Part shown: in pieces, positions 33,201 through 46,106 of the stretch
How positions within the stretch are numbered: the first letter of the stretch is position 1
Layout of the letters: every line of letters begins with the position of its first letter
DNA from: Scytalidium lignicola
Taxonomy: Eukaryota > Ascomycota > Leotiomycetes
Direction of reading: 5' to 3'
Assembly: GCA_002812745.2 (NCBI GenBank)
Contig: NCSJ02000056.1
Span: forward strand, 1 to 64,000
Length of the DNA stretch: 64,000 bases
The notes under the pieces: model-generated
The model's input: only the letters and a program-made list of their open reading frames with translations
What the model was told of the DNA's origin: nothing
Database searches by the model: none
Position numbers and translations under genes: made by a program

Positions 33201-36016
33201 GAATAACTAAAGTTATTCACAGAAAGACTTAATAATTCAACCTTACTTAAGCATAAACCATAAGATCATAAGATAAAGCTTAAAGAGGGGTTTAGACTAG
33301 TCTATAAACTAATTTATCAAACAACTCTCATTGAAGATGAGGTGATGAAGAAGTAATTACTCAAGAAAATAATATTTAAAGGTTTGTACAAAGAAGGTCA
33401 TAATAAAACCAGAGTACTACTGCATTATATGAAGAAAGGAGATAACTTGTTAAGACAACCTTATAATAATTATAAACACTTAAATAATAAGATTAAGAAG
33501 GATTAATACCCCTTATTATTAATAGATTCAATGATGGACAAGCTGAAGGGAGTTGTTATATTCACCAAACTAAACCTGTAATCAGCATTTAATCTGGTTA
33601 GGATTAGAAGGGATAATAAGTAGAAAGTTGTTATTTGAACAAAATACAAATTATTTAAGTTGTTAGTTATGACATTTAGTATAATTAATACTTTAACAAT
33701 ATAACAAAGAATAATAAACTGTATATTAAAGAAATATTTAGAGAAATTCATAATAATATATCTTGATAATATAATCATTTACTCAAAGAGTATTAAAGAA
33801 TACAAGAAGCATGTTAAACTTGTTCTACAAATGTTGTAAAAAGCAGGATTACATTATAAACCAGTAAAATATGAATTTTACAAGGAGTAAGTTCAGTTCT
33901 TAAGACATTGCATTTCTAAGGAAAGGATAAAAACCCTTAACAACAAGATTTAGTCAATCAAGGAATAAGAACCACCTAAGACAGTTAAACAATTACAAAG
34001 GCTTTTAAGGTTAACCAACTATTATCAAAGATTTGTAAAAGATTATTCTAAAATCTTTACACCATTGACTAAACTCACAAAGAAGGATAAAGCTTACAAA
34101 TGGAATAACATTGCAAAGAAAGCATTTTAAAATATTAAAAATACTTTTATAAAAGGAAGTTCCTTAGGAATCTTCGATCTAAAGAAGGGAATAAGAATTG
34201 AAACTAATGCCTTTGATGTAGCATTAAGAGTAGTGTTATCATAATCACAGCAGAATAATAAATGACATTACTAAGTATCATTAGCCTTTTGGTCAAGGAA
34301 GTTAAATATTACAAAAAGAAATTATCAAATATCAGATAAGGAAATGCTAACCATTGTAAAAGCTTTAAAGCATTAGAGAATTTATGCAGTTAAATCCAGC
34401 AAAACAGTTAATATACTTTCAGATTACCATAACCTCCAATACTTCATAACAACTAAGCAGTTGAATACTAAGTAACTATAATAAGCAAAGAAATTATCTG
34501 AGTATGATTTCAAGATAACTTATGTTAAAGGTGAAGATAATAGAAGAGTAAATGCTCTAAGCCATAAACTTAAGTACTCAGCTAAAAGAAAAAGAAGAAA
34601 GTGAACTTATATTAAAGGAAGACAAAAGCAAATCCTTAATATATAANAAAGGNCANCTAGTTTATCTTCTTAGAAAAAACAATCAAAACAACAAAGCTAA
34701 GTAATAAACTAGACTAAGTAAAGATAAGACTATATGAAATTGAAGAAATCTATAGACCTTTAACATATAAATTGAAATTACTAACAACAGTTAAGATATA
34801 TCTTGTTTTTTATGTTTTACTTCTTAAATTAATATCTAAAAATGCTTAAACATTAATATTAGAAGAAGTTGATCTAGAAAAAGAATATAAAGTTGAGAAA
34901 ATCATTAACTATAGAATATATTATAAGAAATTATAATACTTAGTTAAATGGATAAGATATTCAAAAAATAAGAATAGATAAAAACTTACTTTTAACCTTA
35001 TAAGTTATAAGGAGTTATTAAAAGTATATTGTTAAACTTATCCTAGAATAGATTTCCAGGTAATAAAATCACAAAGTCAAAGAAGAAAAGGTTAGTAACA
35101 AAAGAAGAAGCTTTATCTGTACAAGCAAAACATAACTCTTTAAGCAGTTTCTCTTGCTTCTCTTTCTCTTCTACAATGTTAAGTTTGTCCAAATACTTCA
35201 AGCTATGCTAGGTTATCTTATTCTTTCACTGTTAAAGAAGAGCTTATTACTTTTATAAACAAAGGATTTTAACTATAGCTTCTTCTTCTTCTACTTATAG
35301 TTTGTTCATGGATTTTTCTAAGGACTCTTAGTCCTAAGAACAAAGAACATTCTTATCCTAAGAATCAAAAGATATGTTGTAAGAATATTTCATATGTACA
35401 TACTCAAAATACTATAAAGACTTTGAAAGGTCTACAACATACTTTTAGTTCTCCTTAAAACAATAAGAACAAAGATTTATACTATTACCAGTATCCTTAA
35501 TAATCAAAGCAAGAGTAACCCTTTCTCTTTTCTTTCTCTTGAGATCAGAAGGAAGGAAGAGGCAAGAACACTTTAAGAGCATGTTAAAGAAAGAAAAGGA
35601 TTAATAAACAAACGAAATAATTCATGATGATAAGTTAAGTGTCAAAACAATGTTAATGCAAAAAGAAGATAATGTTATAAGGTTTTACCTAACAAGCTGA
35701 TTAGTGTAAGCCTGAGGCTTAATACACAGAAGATGTACATAGAGAACCTAACAATCAAAGGTCATGTAATAAAGTCTTAAGATCCTTAGAGGACTCCAGA
35801 GGACTCCAAGGATTCTAAAGGGTCCAGCTGGATTTTATTATCTATATAAGCACATTATAAGAATATGAGAGTAGACTTTTCGTGTTCAACCTAAATACAT
35901 TATTAAATCTTACCCTTAACTTAGTTGCTTAGTTGTATGTTATACATTTCCATTATCCCTGAACATCTACCTTACTCTTGGCTATCCGGTGACTTGGATA
36001 GCGTAGTTTTGTAACA
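30254..36016 (+). mobile_element. Decayed Gypsy (chromodomain) LTR retrotransposon, copy 1
   Basis: Plus-strand relic. A Gag-like region spans about 30300-31740, including a zinc-knuckle position at 31451-31492 in which all four C/C/H/C ligands read Tyr. The reverse transcriptase is around 33530-34130 with YLDNIIIYS in place of YLDD, and RNase H is near 34195 (ETNAFDVALRVVLS). A chromodomain-like tail at about 34735-35010 carries YLVKWIRYS. The integrase region between RNase H and chromodomain is missing; three 'n' calls at 34647-34656 mark that junction. The 3' LTR is 35673-36016 (344 bp, TGTTA...TAACA). Stops are everywhere, so no protein can be made. Confidence 0.85.
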
Positions 36017-38505
36017 CTAATTCATTAACCGTAAGTAATACTTTTATATCTTAATTAGTTAGTTCAACAACAATCTTAACTAGTTTCTTTTGTTCTTGTT
36101 ATATATAATATTACTTAACTTTAGGTAATCATTTTACTGATTTTCCTAAGCCTTAGATTTCTTTATATTATGTTTCTGCTTCTAATTAATCTTGTTAAAA
36201 GGTTATTATCAAAAGTCCTTCTTATTATAAATTGTAATGTTCTTATATAACATAGTTTAGTCCTTTTTTTTATTACCATCTAAGTATCCTCAAGTATTTG
36301 ATCAAAGTCATCTTAGATCTGAGTTCTTTTTACTGGTAAGAGGAATTCATATGATTTTTTCTTTATAATAATGCTTTGTAAGTTAGTCTTATAAACTAAA
36401 GTAAGATCTTTAAGATTAAGTTCTTATTCCTTAACAGTTACTTCTTCTTATTATATAGTTTTATAAAGTTGGCTTTTGTCTAGGATTTCTTATCCTCTTA
36501 GTCTTCTTATACTAATCATAAAATAATATTTTAAGACTAATAATTCTTCAAAGATAAGATATTACTTTGTTAGTATAACCTTAAACTCTGTTAGTATAAT
36601 CATTTAGATTCTATTAACTCTTAACATAGATCTTTATCTATTTAGGCTAATAGCTTCTCCTTGATTCTGAGGGTATCTTATATGTTGAGTCCNTTTTTAT
36701 TAGTATAGAACTTGTTTTTAGGATTCTTGTTATTGTCATTTTGTTTATATTAATTTCAATAGTAATTTCTAATATAGTTATTAAACCTTATTATTCCTCC
36801 TCTTTCTCTGAGGAGTTCCTCTTCTTATTTGAACTTTCTTCTTCTGATAATTTTAATGAGATATCTATGATTCTTAGAATTCTTATAACTTCAACTTTAA
36901 TTAATAAGCTTAACTTAATATTTTTCTTATAAGTATTTACTATATGCTTAGAAAGTCTGTACTTGAAATATAATTTATTTTTCCTTTTGTTATCAAGTTC
37001 TTCAAGGAAGATTCTAAAGGAATTCTCTTTTTTTGTTTTTTCCTCTGAAATACTTCTTTCCTTTCTTTTTAAAAGTCTTTACTTTTTTTTATAACATTTA
37101 ACTTTATAAAGTCTTCTTGATTCTTCTTGTTTTTAGTCTTTCTTCTATTAAAGTATAATTTCCCTTTCTTGTCCAAGATCATCTTATATTGTTTATTCCT
37201 AATCTTGATAGACAAGTCAACAAGAGCATTAAATGTGATAATTATAAGTTGTTAGTATAATTCCTCTTTAATAGAGTCCTTTAATCTAATTCTATATTAG
37301 TGTATATATACTTCTTCCTCTTAATTAACTAACATTACATACTAGTGATAAAGCATTATATATTCACTAAGACTTTTAGTTTGCTTAAGATAAGCTAATT
37401 GTTTTTCAGTATTCTTTTTTTTGTCAACATCCTTATACAAGTGTTTGAGTTCTCTTATGTAATTTTCCTAACTCTTAAGAATGTTTCTTACCCCTTAGTT
37501 TATTATTCCTCTGTTCATTATGAATTACTCGTCCTTAAAGGGTTAAAACCAAGTCTTAACTACTTCTCTTAGGTATGTCAATGCTTATAAGACCTTATGT
37601 ATGTCTTTAAGCAACAAATAATCATTCAATATTAAATAAGTTCTTGTTTGTATAAGATATACTTTAAACTTCTTTTTGTCCTTATAAAACAAGTTTAGCT
37701 TAATGATTTTGACTTTTTTAAGTGTTATCATCAGAACTTGTTTGATGTTATCTTCTAGTTTAAAGTCTAAATCCAAGTTTAAGCTTAGAGTTTTTGGTAT
37801 TAACTCTGGGTTAAGTTTAAGTAATAAAGGTATTAGCTTCTTTTTTTATAACTCTTGACAATTCTCTAACAATTAATCCTTCTGTTGATTTAATAAGTTA
37901 CTTTAATAGCATAACAACTTCTTCTAATACTCCTTACTAGATGTTAATTTTCTTGATAGTCTGATTCTTATCTTAATCTTCTTTAAAGTTATCTTTTGAA
38001 CTTTCCTCAGATATTTCCTTAAATCCCTCTTCAGATTCTTCTTCAAAGTCTTCTTCAAAACCTTCTTCAAGTTATTATTCATTATTGTTATCTACTAATA
38101 TGTTTGTTTCTAAATCCTAATTCATCAAGATAAGTAATATTCAAAATGTTATAAAACTACGTTATCCAGGTCATTAGATAGTCAAGGATAAGGTAAATGT
38201 TCAGGGACAACGGAAATGTATAACATACAAGTAAGTGACTAAGTTAAGGGTAGGATCTAGTAATGTATTTAGGTTGAACATAAGGAGTTTACTCTTATGT
38301 TCTTACAATGTACTTATATAGATAATGAAATACAGTTGGACCCTTGGATCCCTAGGTCCTAAGGTCCTAAACTGATGGACCTTGGACTTTCTAGGTCCTA
38401 GGTCCTCATCACATGACTGTTTAATTGTTAGGTTCTCTTGTACAACATACTTGTACTGAGCCTTAGGCTTACACCAATTAGTGTGTTGTAGCAAAACCTG
38501 TAACA
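36017..38505 (-). mobile_element. Decayed Gypsy retrotransposon, copy 2, truncated, inverted
   Basis: Minus-strand 5' portion of the same family. The 5' LTR is 38147-38505 (359 bp, TGTTATAAAAC at one end and GTAACA at the other). Gag-like sequence runs down to about 36100. A 62-codon stretch at 37585-37776 matches the plus copy's 30650-30832 (LFYKDKKKFKVYL shared). Its zinc knuckle near 36945-36975 reads Y-x2-Y-x4-H-x4-Y. Homology stops where it meets the 3' LTR of copy 1, so about 3.5 kb of its 3' part is absent. Confidence 0.82.
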
Positions 38506-39400
38506 TAAATGTTTAACTAAACAGAAGTTATAATCTCTTGAGATTTAACTTTAAAAGTGAACTACTTAGCATTTAACCAATTAAATGATAATCTCCTAAT
38601 TTATATGTATAAACTGATCAGTGTTAGTTTACTTATAACATGAAGTATAATATACAATTATACATAATATACTTATTATACTATTTTATAGTTGTTTTTT
38701 AATTAAAGGTAAAAGAGTAAAGTTGTAAAAGCTTTACTCATTCTTACTACCTAATCAAGACTAGCTTATAAGGGCATATGAATATCACGTGTACATAAAT
38801 CACTATTCTACTAACAGTTATATTTTTAGTAAGTAAAAGGATAATTAAGCAAAAAGTTACTTAAAATCTTTGTAAATGTTTTTNGTGAAAATTGTATTCA
38901 ATATCAATTCTATTATAATAATATTATACTTATAAATGCTTAAAAGGTAATTAAACATAATTATAAAAGTCTTTTGCTATTTGTTAAAGGATCTAAAAAG
39001 AAAAGAGTATTAATACAAATGGATTACTTCTTACAAATCCTCATATCTTATATTAAGTCTATTTTAGAGGATTTTGAAGTTTATACACATGCTTTAAGGT
39101 TAGAATTTTTGTTTATAAAAGATAAAAATTCTACTTACAGTTATAAGTTAATTTATAATTATTATACTTAGTATTAAACAAAGTATAAGATTATATTAAT
39201 GTTATATTTTTTTTACAAGCTTTGATATGAATCTTATTAAGAAGTACTAGCAGTAGATTAAGTAATTGCTTTATTAGCAGTACAAACAGCTTATTAATGA
39301 GGATAAAATGCATTAGTTTGTGTTAGAGGAATAGGATAGAATCTTACAAAAATGGATTAATAAGTTGATTGATAAGCAGGAGCATTGGGTTTATGTATTA
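38506..39400. repeat. AT-rich debris with Copia-type LTR (minus orientation)
   Basis: About 38640-38830 is similar, in reverse complement, to about 59690-59860 next to the Copia-like RNase H remnant. Shared words include CATAATATACTT, AGAGTAAAGTTGTAA and GACTAGCTTA. The remainder is AT-rich without assignable coding content; 'n' at 38884. Confidence 0.6.
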
Positions 39401-41467
39401 GTAGAGCGTTGTGGGTGAGCAACCCCTAATTAAATTGATTATGGTGATGGTGATGCCCTGAAAAGCACAGACTTTTGATCCCAGGCTTGTTAGGTGCGTG
39501 TCGATTTTTCCGGGTGGCCGTGGGAATTTAGCCCCAGCCTAAAACAATCTAATAAATAAAGAAACCTGGAAATCGACATGGACGAAACGAAACTGTAACG
39601 CCGAAGCGAGTTCTGTGCTTCATTCATCACGCTATCTCGGATCCAGATTATTAAAAAGGCGAGAATAACTACTGTATTAGACTTTCGAGGTAGTCGTACT
39701 CATCGTTGCTACTATTACTTAAGGAAGAGGGATAGATCGGACCTGACAACGAGTACCGAAGAATCTCAAATTTACGAGACTCTGAGATACAGGGAGTAAC
39801 TACTGCACGTCGCATCTAAACGAATGCTACTCTCTAGTGCTGACAATACCCCGACAACATGCACTGTATCCTGGACCCCATAAGCCATTTTGAGCCACTT
39901 TTGGCGTCGTTGCCTTACAATTATCTTTGTTTTAGGAGAATGAAGGATTTTATATGGACAATATCCCTGCATATAAACTTTGGCCTGGGAAGCTTAATCG
40001 ACCTGGGGCCTGAGGGGATAGCGTTACATTTTCTCTCAGCTCAAGGTCTCGCATATTTGAGATTCTTTGGTAAGTCGAAGATCAGCTGCTGTAGGCCGTG
40101 GTAATATCAGTTGGACTTTGAGCTACCAAAGAACAATCCAAAATCCTTTTAATATTATTATTATACGAGTCGGAGTCGATGCAGTAGAATAAATCAAAGT
40201 AACTTAAGGCAAAAGTTAAAAGGTCAAAGTTAGAAGCCTCATGGACGGCTGACTCCTAATTTACATTGTGTTCGATACTGGTTGATTAAAAAAATAATAA
40301 TTTGGTCTATTATTTACCGTAGAAACTCAACATATTTATCCCCCCAGACATATGTCCCATTAACAAGCCAAATTGCCAATTCCCGTCGTTGGATTGCTTG
40401 ATCTGTTCTTTGACGGTTAAAACAAGGAACCTCATACGGAGTAAATCCAACAAAGTTGTATTCTTATAAACGTGACTTAACTCATTGCTTTTTAAAACTT
40501 AGCCCGACCCGCTCACATTTTCAATATATCTACATTCTTGCCGACACTATTCCTCAAAAACATGCTCTAACAATTGTTGTGTTTCTCGGGCCTGATTTCA
40601 GGACGAGTTCTATCAGTGACTCCTAGGTTTCAACGAGATTTTTAAATCTCTTCCTATCTGCTCATTATGAGCCTGTAACCAGGGAACAAGTTACACCAAC
40701 AGTAGAGATGTAGTTGGATCTGTGATTATTTAACGTAATCTGTTTACACAAAACTATTGTACACAAAACTATTGTACACAAAACTATTGGGTTTATCCCA
40801 GCTACGCTTGCTTGACTAGTCTTATCTTGTATTCTCAAGGATACTAATCGTAATACGTAATCATTATATAACTAAATATAATTACTGAATTCAAGTATGA
40901 TGCTGCTCATGAAGCTAACGGGCTGGACTGGGCCAATAAATAAGCCACACAATTCGTTAACATCTTGCTGGTTTGTAACGGCGGGCCCGCAGAGGTGAAA
41001 TTTCGACGCCTGCCATATTTGAAAATGCCTTGTAATCTCTGGTTAAAATTAAAGTCTTGGTATCGTCAGACCTGTCAAAGCCGTGACGAACAACTAGAGA
41101 AAAGGCCAACAGCTATGTGCTACAGGCACTTATGTCCAATTGTGTGGCATAGCGCAGAACTTGCCTCCCGCGGTTAACAACCAACCAGAAGAGGGAGAGC
41201 AGTGTTAGAAATAGAGCATAGAGCATAGAGCAGGAATACTTGTCGATCGTATACTTGCAACTTCCCTAGAACGCAAGCTATTAGACATGTATCTTAGGGG
41301 AGTAGGTCCCGAGAACAGGAACAGTCTCTAGTCACAGCTTGGTATTTCATAGCGATTCATGGTGCAAACCACACCTTGAACCAATCATTGAAGGATCCGC
41401 TGTTAAAAGAAGAGCCCGGAAAGTGCACGCATATGAGTACCTCGAGTATTCAGTTATTGTATATGAC
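39401..41467. other. Gene-poor spacer at repeat edge
   Basis: About 2 kb with recovering GC content. I see no convincing gene on either strand; open frames (for example 39859-40104 plus and 40965-41177 plus) are short and compositionally random. It contains a small tandem repeat at 40746-40790. Confidence 0.6.
40746..40790. repeat. Tandem repeat, three copies of a 15-mer
   Basis: Three consecutive copies of ACACAAAACTATTGT (last base G in the third). Short and apparently neutral. Confidence 0.9.
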
Positions 41468-43278
41468 TTAAAGAAGCATGATATCATGAGTAAGTTCAAG
41501 GCTGTCTTTCCACGTAAAGCCAGGCATGATCTGCCTCCTCCTCCAGATCTCTTCTAGAATTGGCAAAATCCTTCCTCGATGTTTGAGTAATGGATCCAGC
41601 AATGGCGGAGAGGAGAAAACTTTTCGGAAGAACTGCTCATCTTCCCGCCTTGCAACAGACCCAATAACAAACAGTGGACAGACCAAAGCCGGTAGAAGAT
41701 GCATTGAAATCCGAGTTTGAAGCATCCTCATGGCTCCAGAAATAGCTGTGTTTAATACTTCCAGCTCTCCAAACCCATGAGCAACCAAGTGAAGATAGAG
41801 AGATGCCATATAAGCAAAAATATGTGTGACGAACATAAGCGGATCTGAAATCGTATTAAGCGTTGTAGTAGAATCGCATTCAGAAATATCAAACCCTTCC
41901 AAGGCTCCCTGGGTAAAACCACATTGGATCTCTCTACTGATATCATCTACACTTTGCTCAAACTCTGGGCGATCGAAGTGACCTTGCTGCAGGGCTTGAG
42001 TTTTATGTTCATGTAGCGCAGCAATACGGCCAATCTGAAGCATCACCCAATTTTTACAGCCCATAATATCTTCAAGCTTAGTCTGGGAATTGGAAGCAAT
42101 GACAAAGGAATGATATGGTAGTAAATGCGGTCTTGTTCCGGCTGTGATGGAAGAGGTGATATCAAGCCAAATTATTGTGCCAGCTAAGAATCTAAAGTTC
42201 ACAACCTCTTCTACAACCACAGGTTCATATTCTGAGAGAGGAAGATCCTCACACAATATTGCTCTTGATTTGTCGGCTAGACCAAAATGCACTAAGTTAT
42301 CTTTATAAGCTTTTTGGTACATATTCATCGCTGCACGAAAATGTGGCTGCCATGTGTTGCCATGGCCAGTAAAAAGCTTTGCAAAGGTTATCAGTATAGA
42401 TCTTGAAGATTTTCTAAACGGAAGGAAGTATACCTCGAAAAACCCGAGTTGAATAACCGATGTCACGGTACCCCGTCTGTTAGAAGGGCAGGAGTTCTGA
42501 GTTAACTGATTGAGCAATTTTATACAAATTTCAAGGTGCTTTTCTTGCTGCAATAAGGTAGCAGCTCGGCAAGAATGGTGAGTCTTTGCAAATAGGATAA
42601 TCCTACGGTGGTACACGCTGAGAGCTAGAGCTGCATGATAAAGAGGTTTTGTCCGAAGTAAGAGGGCTAGTAACCAGCCTCGCCCCCCCTCCGAGATTCC
42701 TGGGTTGTACATAGGATACTGTAACGGGAATACATTGTCAAGAAAGTGCATCAAGAGGGCAGAGTCATCCGCGGGGATCGAAAACATGGATCCAGATATT
42801 AGATCACCACGTTCAGGAGATGGGGGATCCTAATTCACATCAGAGTCTCTCAAACTTGCCATAAGATCAACATACTCACAGTCGATTCATTTTGTAGCAC
42901 GTTAACTCCATTTTCTTGAGATGACTCATGATCTAATAGAGTGGTAACACAATCCTGGTGGGTTGACCCAGAGCCGAAAGAGAAATTTTGTATGGAACCA
43001 TTCGAGTGCTTGGGCGCTATCGTAATGATTGGACCGGGTTGCTTTGAATATTGGGTTGTGGCTTTGCGTCTTGAGGTGCGCTTCACGGTCTCTTTAAGGC
43101 TATTCACGACTGCTTTCTCCTTCTCACTATTGTCCATCCAGTCGGGTTTTGCACCAAAACCATAGCAAGTTATTGATAGCGATTCACATGTCGAGCAGTT
43201 AGGACGGCCTTCATCGCATTTCTTCTTGCGTAGGCGGCAGGTCCAGCAACCCTGCTTGCTCCGAAGTGGGCCACTCAT
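41468..43278 (-). CDS. Zn2Cys6 transcription factor with Fungal_trans_2-like domain
   Basis: Nuclear regulator. Exons 43278-42880, 42829-42434 and 42376-41468; product 567 aa. The binuclear cluster is Cys11-x2-Cys14-x6-Cys21-x6-Cys28-x2-Cys31-x6-Cys38, followed by a basic linker. The C-terminal domain (LLMHFLDNVFPLQYPMY, RGWLLALLLRTKPLYHAALALS) resembles PF11951-type regulators. The second intron (42377-42433) is 57 nt and stop-free, so the frame reads through it; it was removed because it has GTATAC...AAAG ends with a CTGAT branch and its loss joins LGFFE to LFTGHGNTWQPH as in relatives. The start at 43278 puts the zinc cluster at the N-terminus; an in-frame ATG at 43467 would add an unusual hydrophobic leader. 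A TIR element sits 211 bases upstream. Confidence 0.87.
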
Positions 43279-43488
43279 TAAGAAAGAAGCTGGACGTGAC
43301 TGAGCGATATGCTTGACTTGAATTAGGCTAACAACAAAATATGATAGCAATTCATATGGCTCTGTGTCGTATGGGACTAGTTTAGTTGTTGACGAGATAA
43401 ATCCAAAAGGATGCCCCACATGACGCGTAGGAAATCTTGGGGACCATGTTGTTGATGGTCTATCCAATTAAGTAAGCCCAGCCGAATA

Positions 43489-43877
43489 ACGTAATTCCCG
43501 GTCTCACCGACCACTAAATTTGACAGCGAAATTGTTAAATTTAAAGTGTTAATAATTCAACCACAAAACTATTTCATAGAATTATCTCTCTCCGAGTATT
43601 TGGTTAATCTTTAAATTTTAAATTAATAAGCTTCAAATATAATAATAACTTATATAACAAAAAATACCTACTTGGCCTTATAATTTAGGCTAATATTACA
43701 TTTAACAATATTACAAATACTTTGAATCGCTGAAAACTTTAAAATAAAGTATAATTAGATATATTAATTAAATTTAAAATTTCATATCAAAATTCAAAGT
43801 GGTTGTTGAGATATAAAGGTATGGTTTTGTTAGATTTCGCTGTAAAATTCAGTGGTCGGTGAGACCGGGAATTACGT
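43489..43877. mobile_element. Non-autonomous TIR element (MITE), 389 bp
   Basis: Both ends carry ACGTAATTCCCGGTCTCACC in inverted orientation. The inverted repeats are about 44 bp with two or three mismatches, then decay. It is flanked by TA on each side (43487-43488 and 43878-43879), as for Tc1/mariner/pogo-type insertion. The AT-rich middle has no coding capacity. The termini are shared with the 58478-58904 element. Confidence 0.85.
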
Positions 43878-43879
43878 TA

Positions 43880-44107
43880 ATCACCAATGGCCATGTAACT
43901 AACTAACTGCAGTATAAGCTTTATAAGCAATCGTAATGCAGGTAAAATGAGAGAGCTAAAAAGGCAAAAATTATCTTGATTAGAAATAAATATAGTATTT
44001 TTTATATCGCTCATGAATAATTTAAACAGCCATCAACATCACAATTAGATATTTCTTGTATATGGCTATCTTGAATCCTTATCATCTCCTCATTCTACTC
44101 TCCCATT
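43880..44107. other. Short spacer
   Basis: AT-rich 3' flank of the DUF4246 gene; no gene seen. Confidence 0.5.
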
Positions 44108-46106
44108 TCAATGTTCACATAGTGAGAACGTATAAGACATCATGGCTTCTGTCTGGTCTTCAACAAAAGCTTTTCTTTCATCCATGAGTTCTAGGCGCAA
44201 TGCTTTAGCCTCCTCCATATGAATAGGGAAGTCGACATCGTCCACTACTTTGTGCTGGAGCTCTAGTGGCAAGGGTTTCAACGAATTCAGACGATATATC
44301 TCTTCTGACCACCAGTGACGTTGTTGAGGAGGTACGTGTGCAGTAGAGATCACACGGATCCGTGGATCAACGAGGAATAAGGCAAGGATCTTCCGATGAC
44401 CTGGTTTTGTTGAATCAGCGAGCTGAAATGGATGGACCCGATGCTGGAGGATGTTCGGGAAAGTAAGCAGGCGACCTTCCTTGCAGAGCACATCTAAGAC
44501 TTCTTGGACTGGTGGTCCATCTTGGTGACACCCGTATACAGTCTCTAACCACTGGTGATCGTCTTGATTATAACTAATACCCAGTTCATCTAAGCTACTG
44601 TCCTGGCGGAATGCTAGTCGGCTCTCAGTAATGTTTTCGCTGTCATAATAGTATAGGGCTGTGGCACAGATATGCTCATTCTACTTTTTCGTTAGGCCGT
44701 GAACAAATCAATTTCCATATTAACATAGCAATGGCACTACCTACCAATTGACCCTCAACATGCCATGAGCCTCCATCATATGTAGGTTTCTCGGGAGTAA
44801 GGTGAATGTTAGCAAGTTTCACAATCACCTGTAGTCCTCTAGCCTCTGCCTCTTCTCGAAGATCTACCTCGGGTGGCTCTATTGGTGCGAACTCTCCTGG
44901 TTCAGGCAGAATAAGAGTTCTATGGGACTGCTCATTCGAATCATCACCCAAATTCTGAGAACCATCATTCGATCCCTCATCTATACCTCCATTTGGATTC
45001 TCATTCACGCTCTTATCCTCATATTGCACCTCAGTATAGGAGATACGCTCTCTGCCCCTTGCACCGATCAATTCCTTGTCTGTTGGGCCGAGAGAGAGGT
45101 TCCATAGCGGAATTGTGCGATCGATAATAGCTTCGATAACGTGGTATAGCTCTATATGCTTCTTCGGATGCAGATTGTTAATATAGCTCGTTATTTTGCA
45201 TCCTTCCTCTCCATTTACCTCCACATCACAAGGCAACCATTGAAATTTGTCGCTGTATGGCCTCTGCATTAACCAAGGTCCGGAGCGGCTAGGACTGGGG
45301 GCCAATTGAGAGACTGATATTATTTCGCCATGCCCAATATGTAACAAGCAGTCATCGACACCAACGATCTCGTCTCTCAGAATTCTTGTGCGACCATATA
45401 CCAATGGAAAGAGGGATGGATGGACTAAATCGAGAACTTTCTGATCACTTCCAGGGTGGTAGTCTTTCTCTGGCGTGTCCTCAAGAGGATGAACCGCCTT
45501 TTTGAGCACCTCTTTGAGTTCCTCTGTTACGGCGATGTCTGATTTGATAATACCACCCTCGTATGCTATCACGATTCCCTCATCTTGGAAGAGTTTAGTC
45601 TTGTATTGAAGTTCTGCAATCACCCACTTCATCATTGACTCGGTGACATCATTTCCGAGTGCTTCCTCCTTCCATTTAGTAGTAATCGCATTGTCAAATA
45701 CCTTGTTCCTTCTATTAGAGACTTGTACGAGCTTTAATAACCAGCATGAACCAAAACTTGAGAGTACTTACCTTGGAATCCCATTCAGGTTTATCGGTTA
45801 TATTGTCCATCATTCGAATCATGGTGAGTTCACGAAGGGTATTTAAGTTTAAACTAGAAGTTTGTTAATTAGTCCCTCAAAGAATCCCCAGCGTTGATAG
45901 CTCTCCTAAACATTGAAGGTACTTTACCTAGACCAACGACCCTCGAGATCGCTAGAACTCAAGGCAGTCGAGAACAAGTTCCTTCCCGAACCTTCTGTAT
46001 GCTCCTGAGGTATGTAGTCCACTGGCAAATTGAACCCTGGGAGATGGTGACGACCATATTTTGATGGAGGAGCCAATGCTGCTTTGGCAGCATTTCGCCT
46101 AAACAT
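44108..46106 (-). CDS. DUF4246 family protein
   Basis: Fungal protein of unknown biochemical function. Exons 46106-45928, 45853-45772, 45701-44745 and 44680-44108; introns 74, 70 and 64 nt; product 596 aa, usual for the family. Typical segments in order: LPGFNLPVDYIP near the N-terminus, TLRELTMIRMMDNITDKPEW, GSWHVEGQLNEHICATALYY, then LLTFPNILQHRVHPFQLAD and TKPGHRKILALFLVDP near the C-terminus. The conserved W-H and HRK...VDP arrangement resembles a double-stranded beta-helix iron-oxygenase core, but that is inference. An in-frame ATG at 46154 would add 16 hydrophobic residues; 46106 is preferred. No regulatory link to the neighbours was seen. Confidence 0.85.

Noticed and set aside
38303..38506. 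67-codon minus-strand frame
   Set aside because: It is inside the LTR of Gypsy copy 2; LTRs of this kind are non-coding.
40746..40790. Possible CRISPR-like or regulatory tandem array
   Set aside because: Only three directly abutting 15-mers without spacers in eukaryotic DNA; a simple tandem repeat.
43279..43467. N-terminal extension of the Zn2Cys6 regulator at 41468-43278
   Set aside because: An ATG exists at 43467 but the extra 63 residues are hydrophobic and unlike the family; the Met at 43278 lies right before the zinc cluster.
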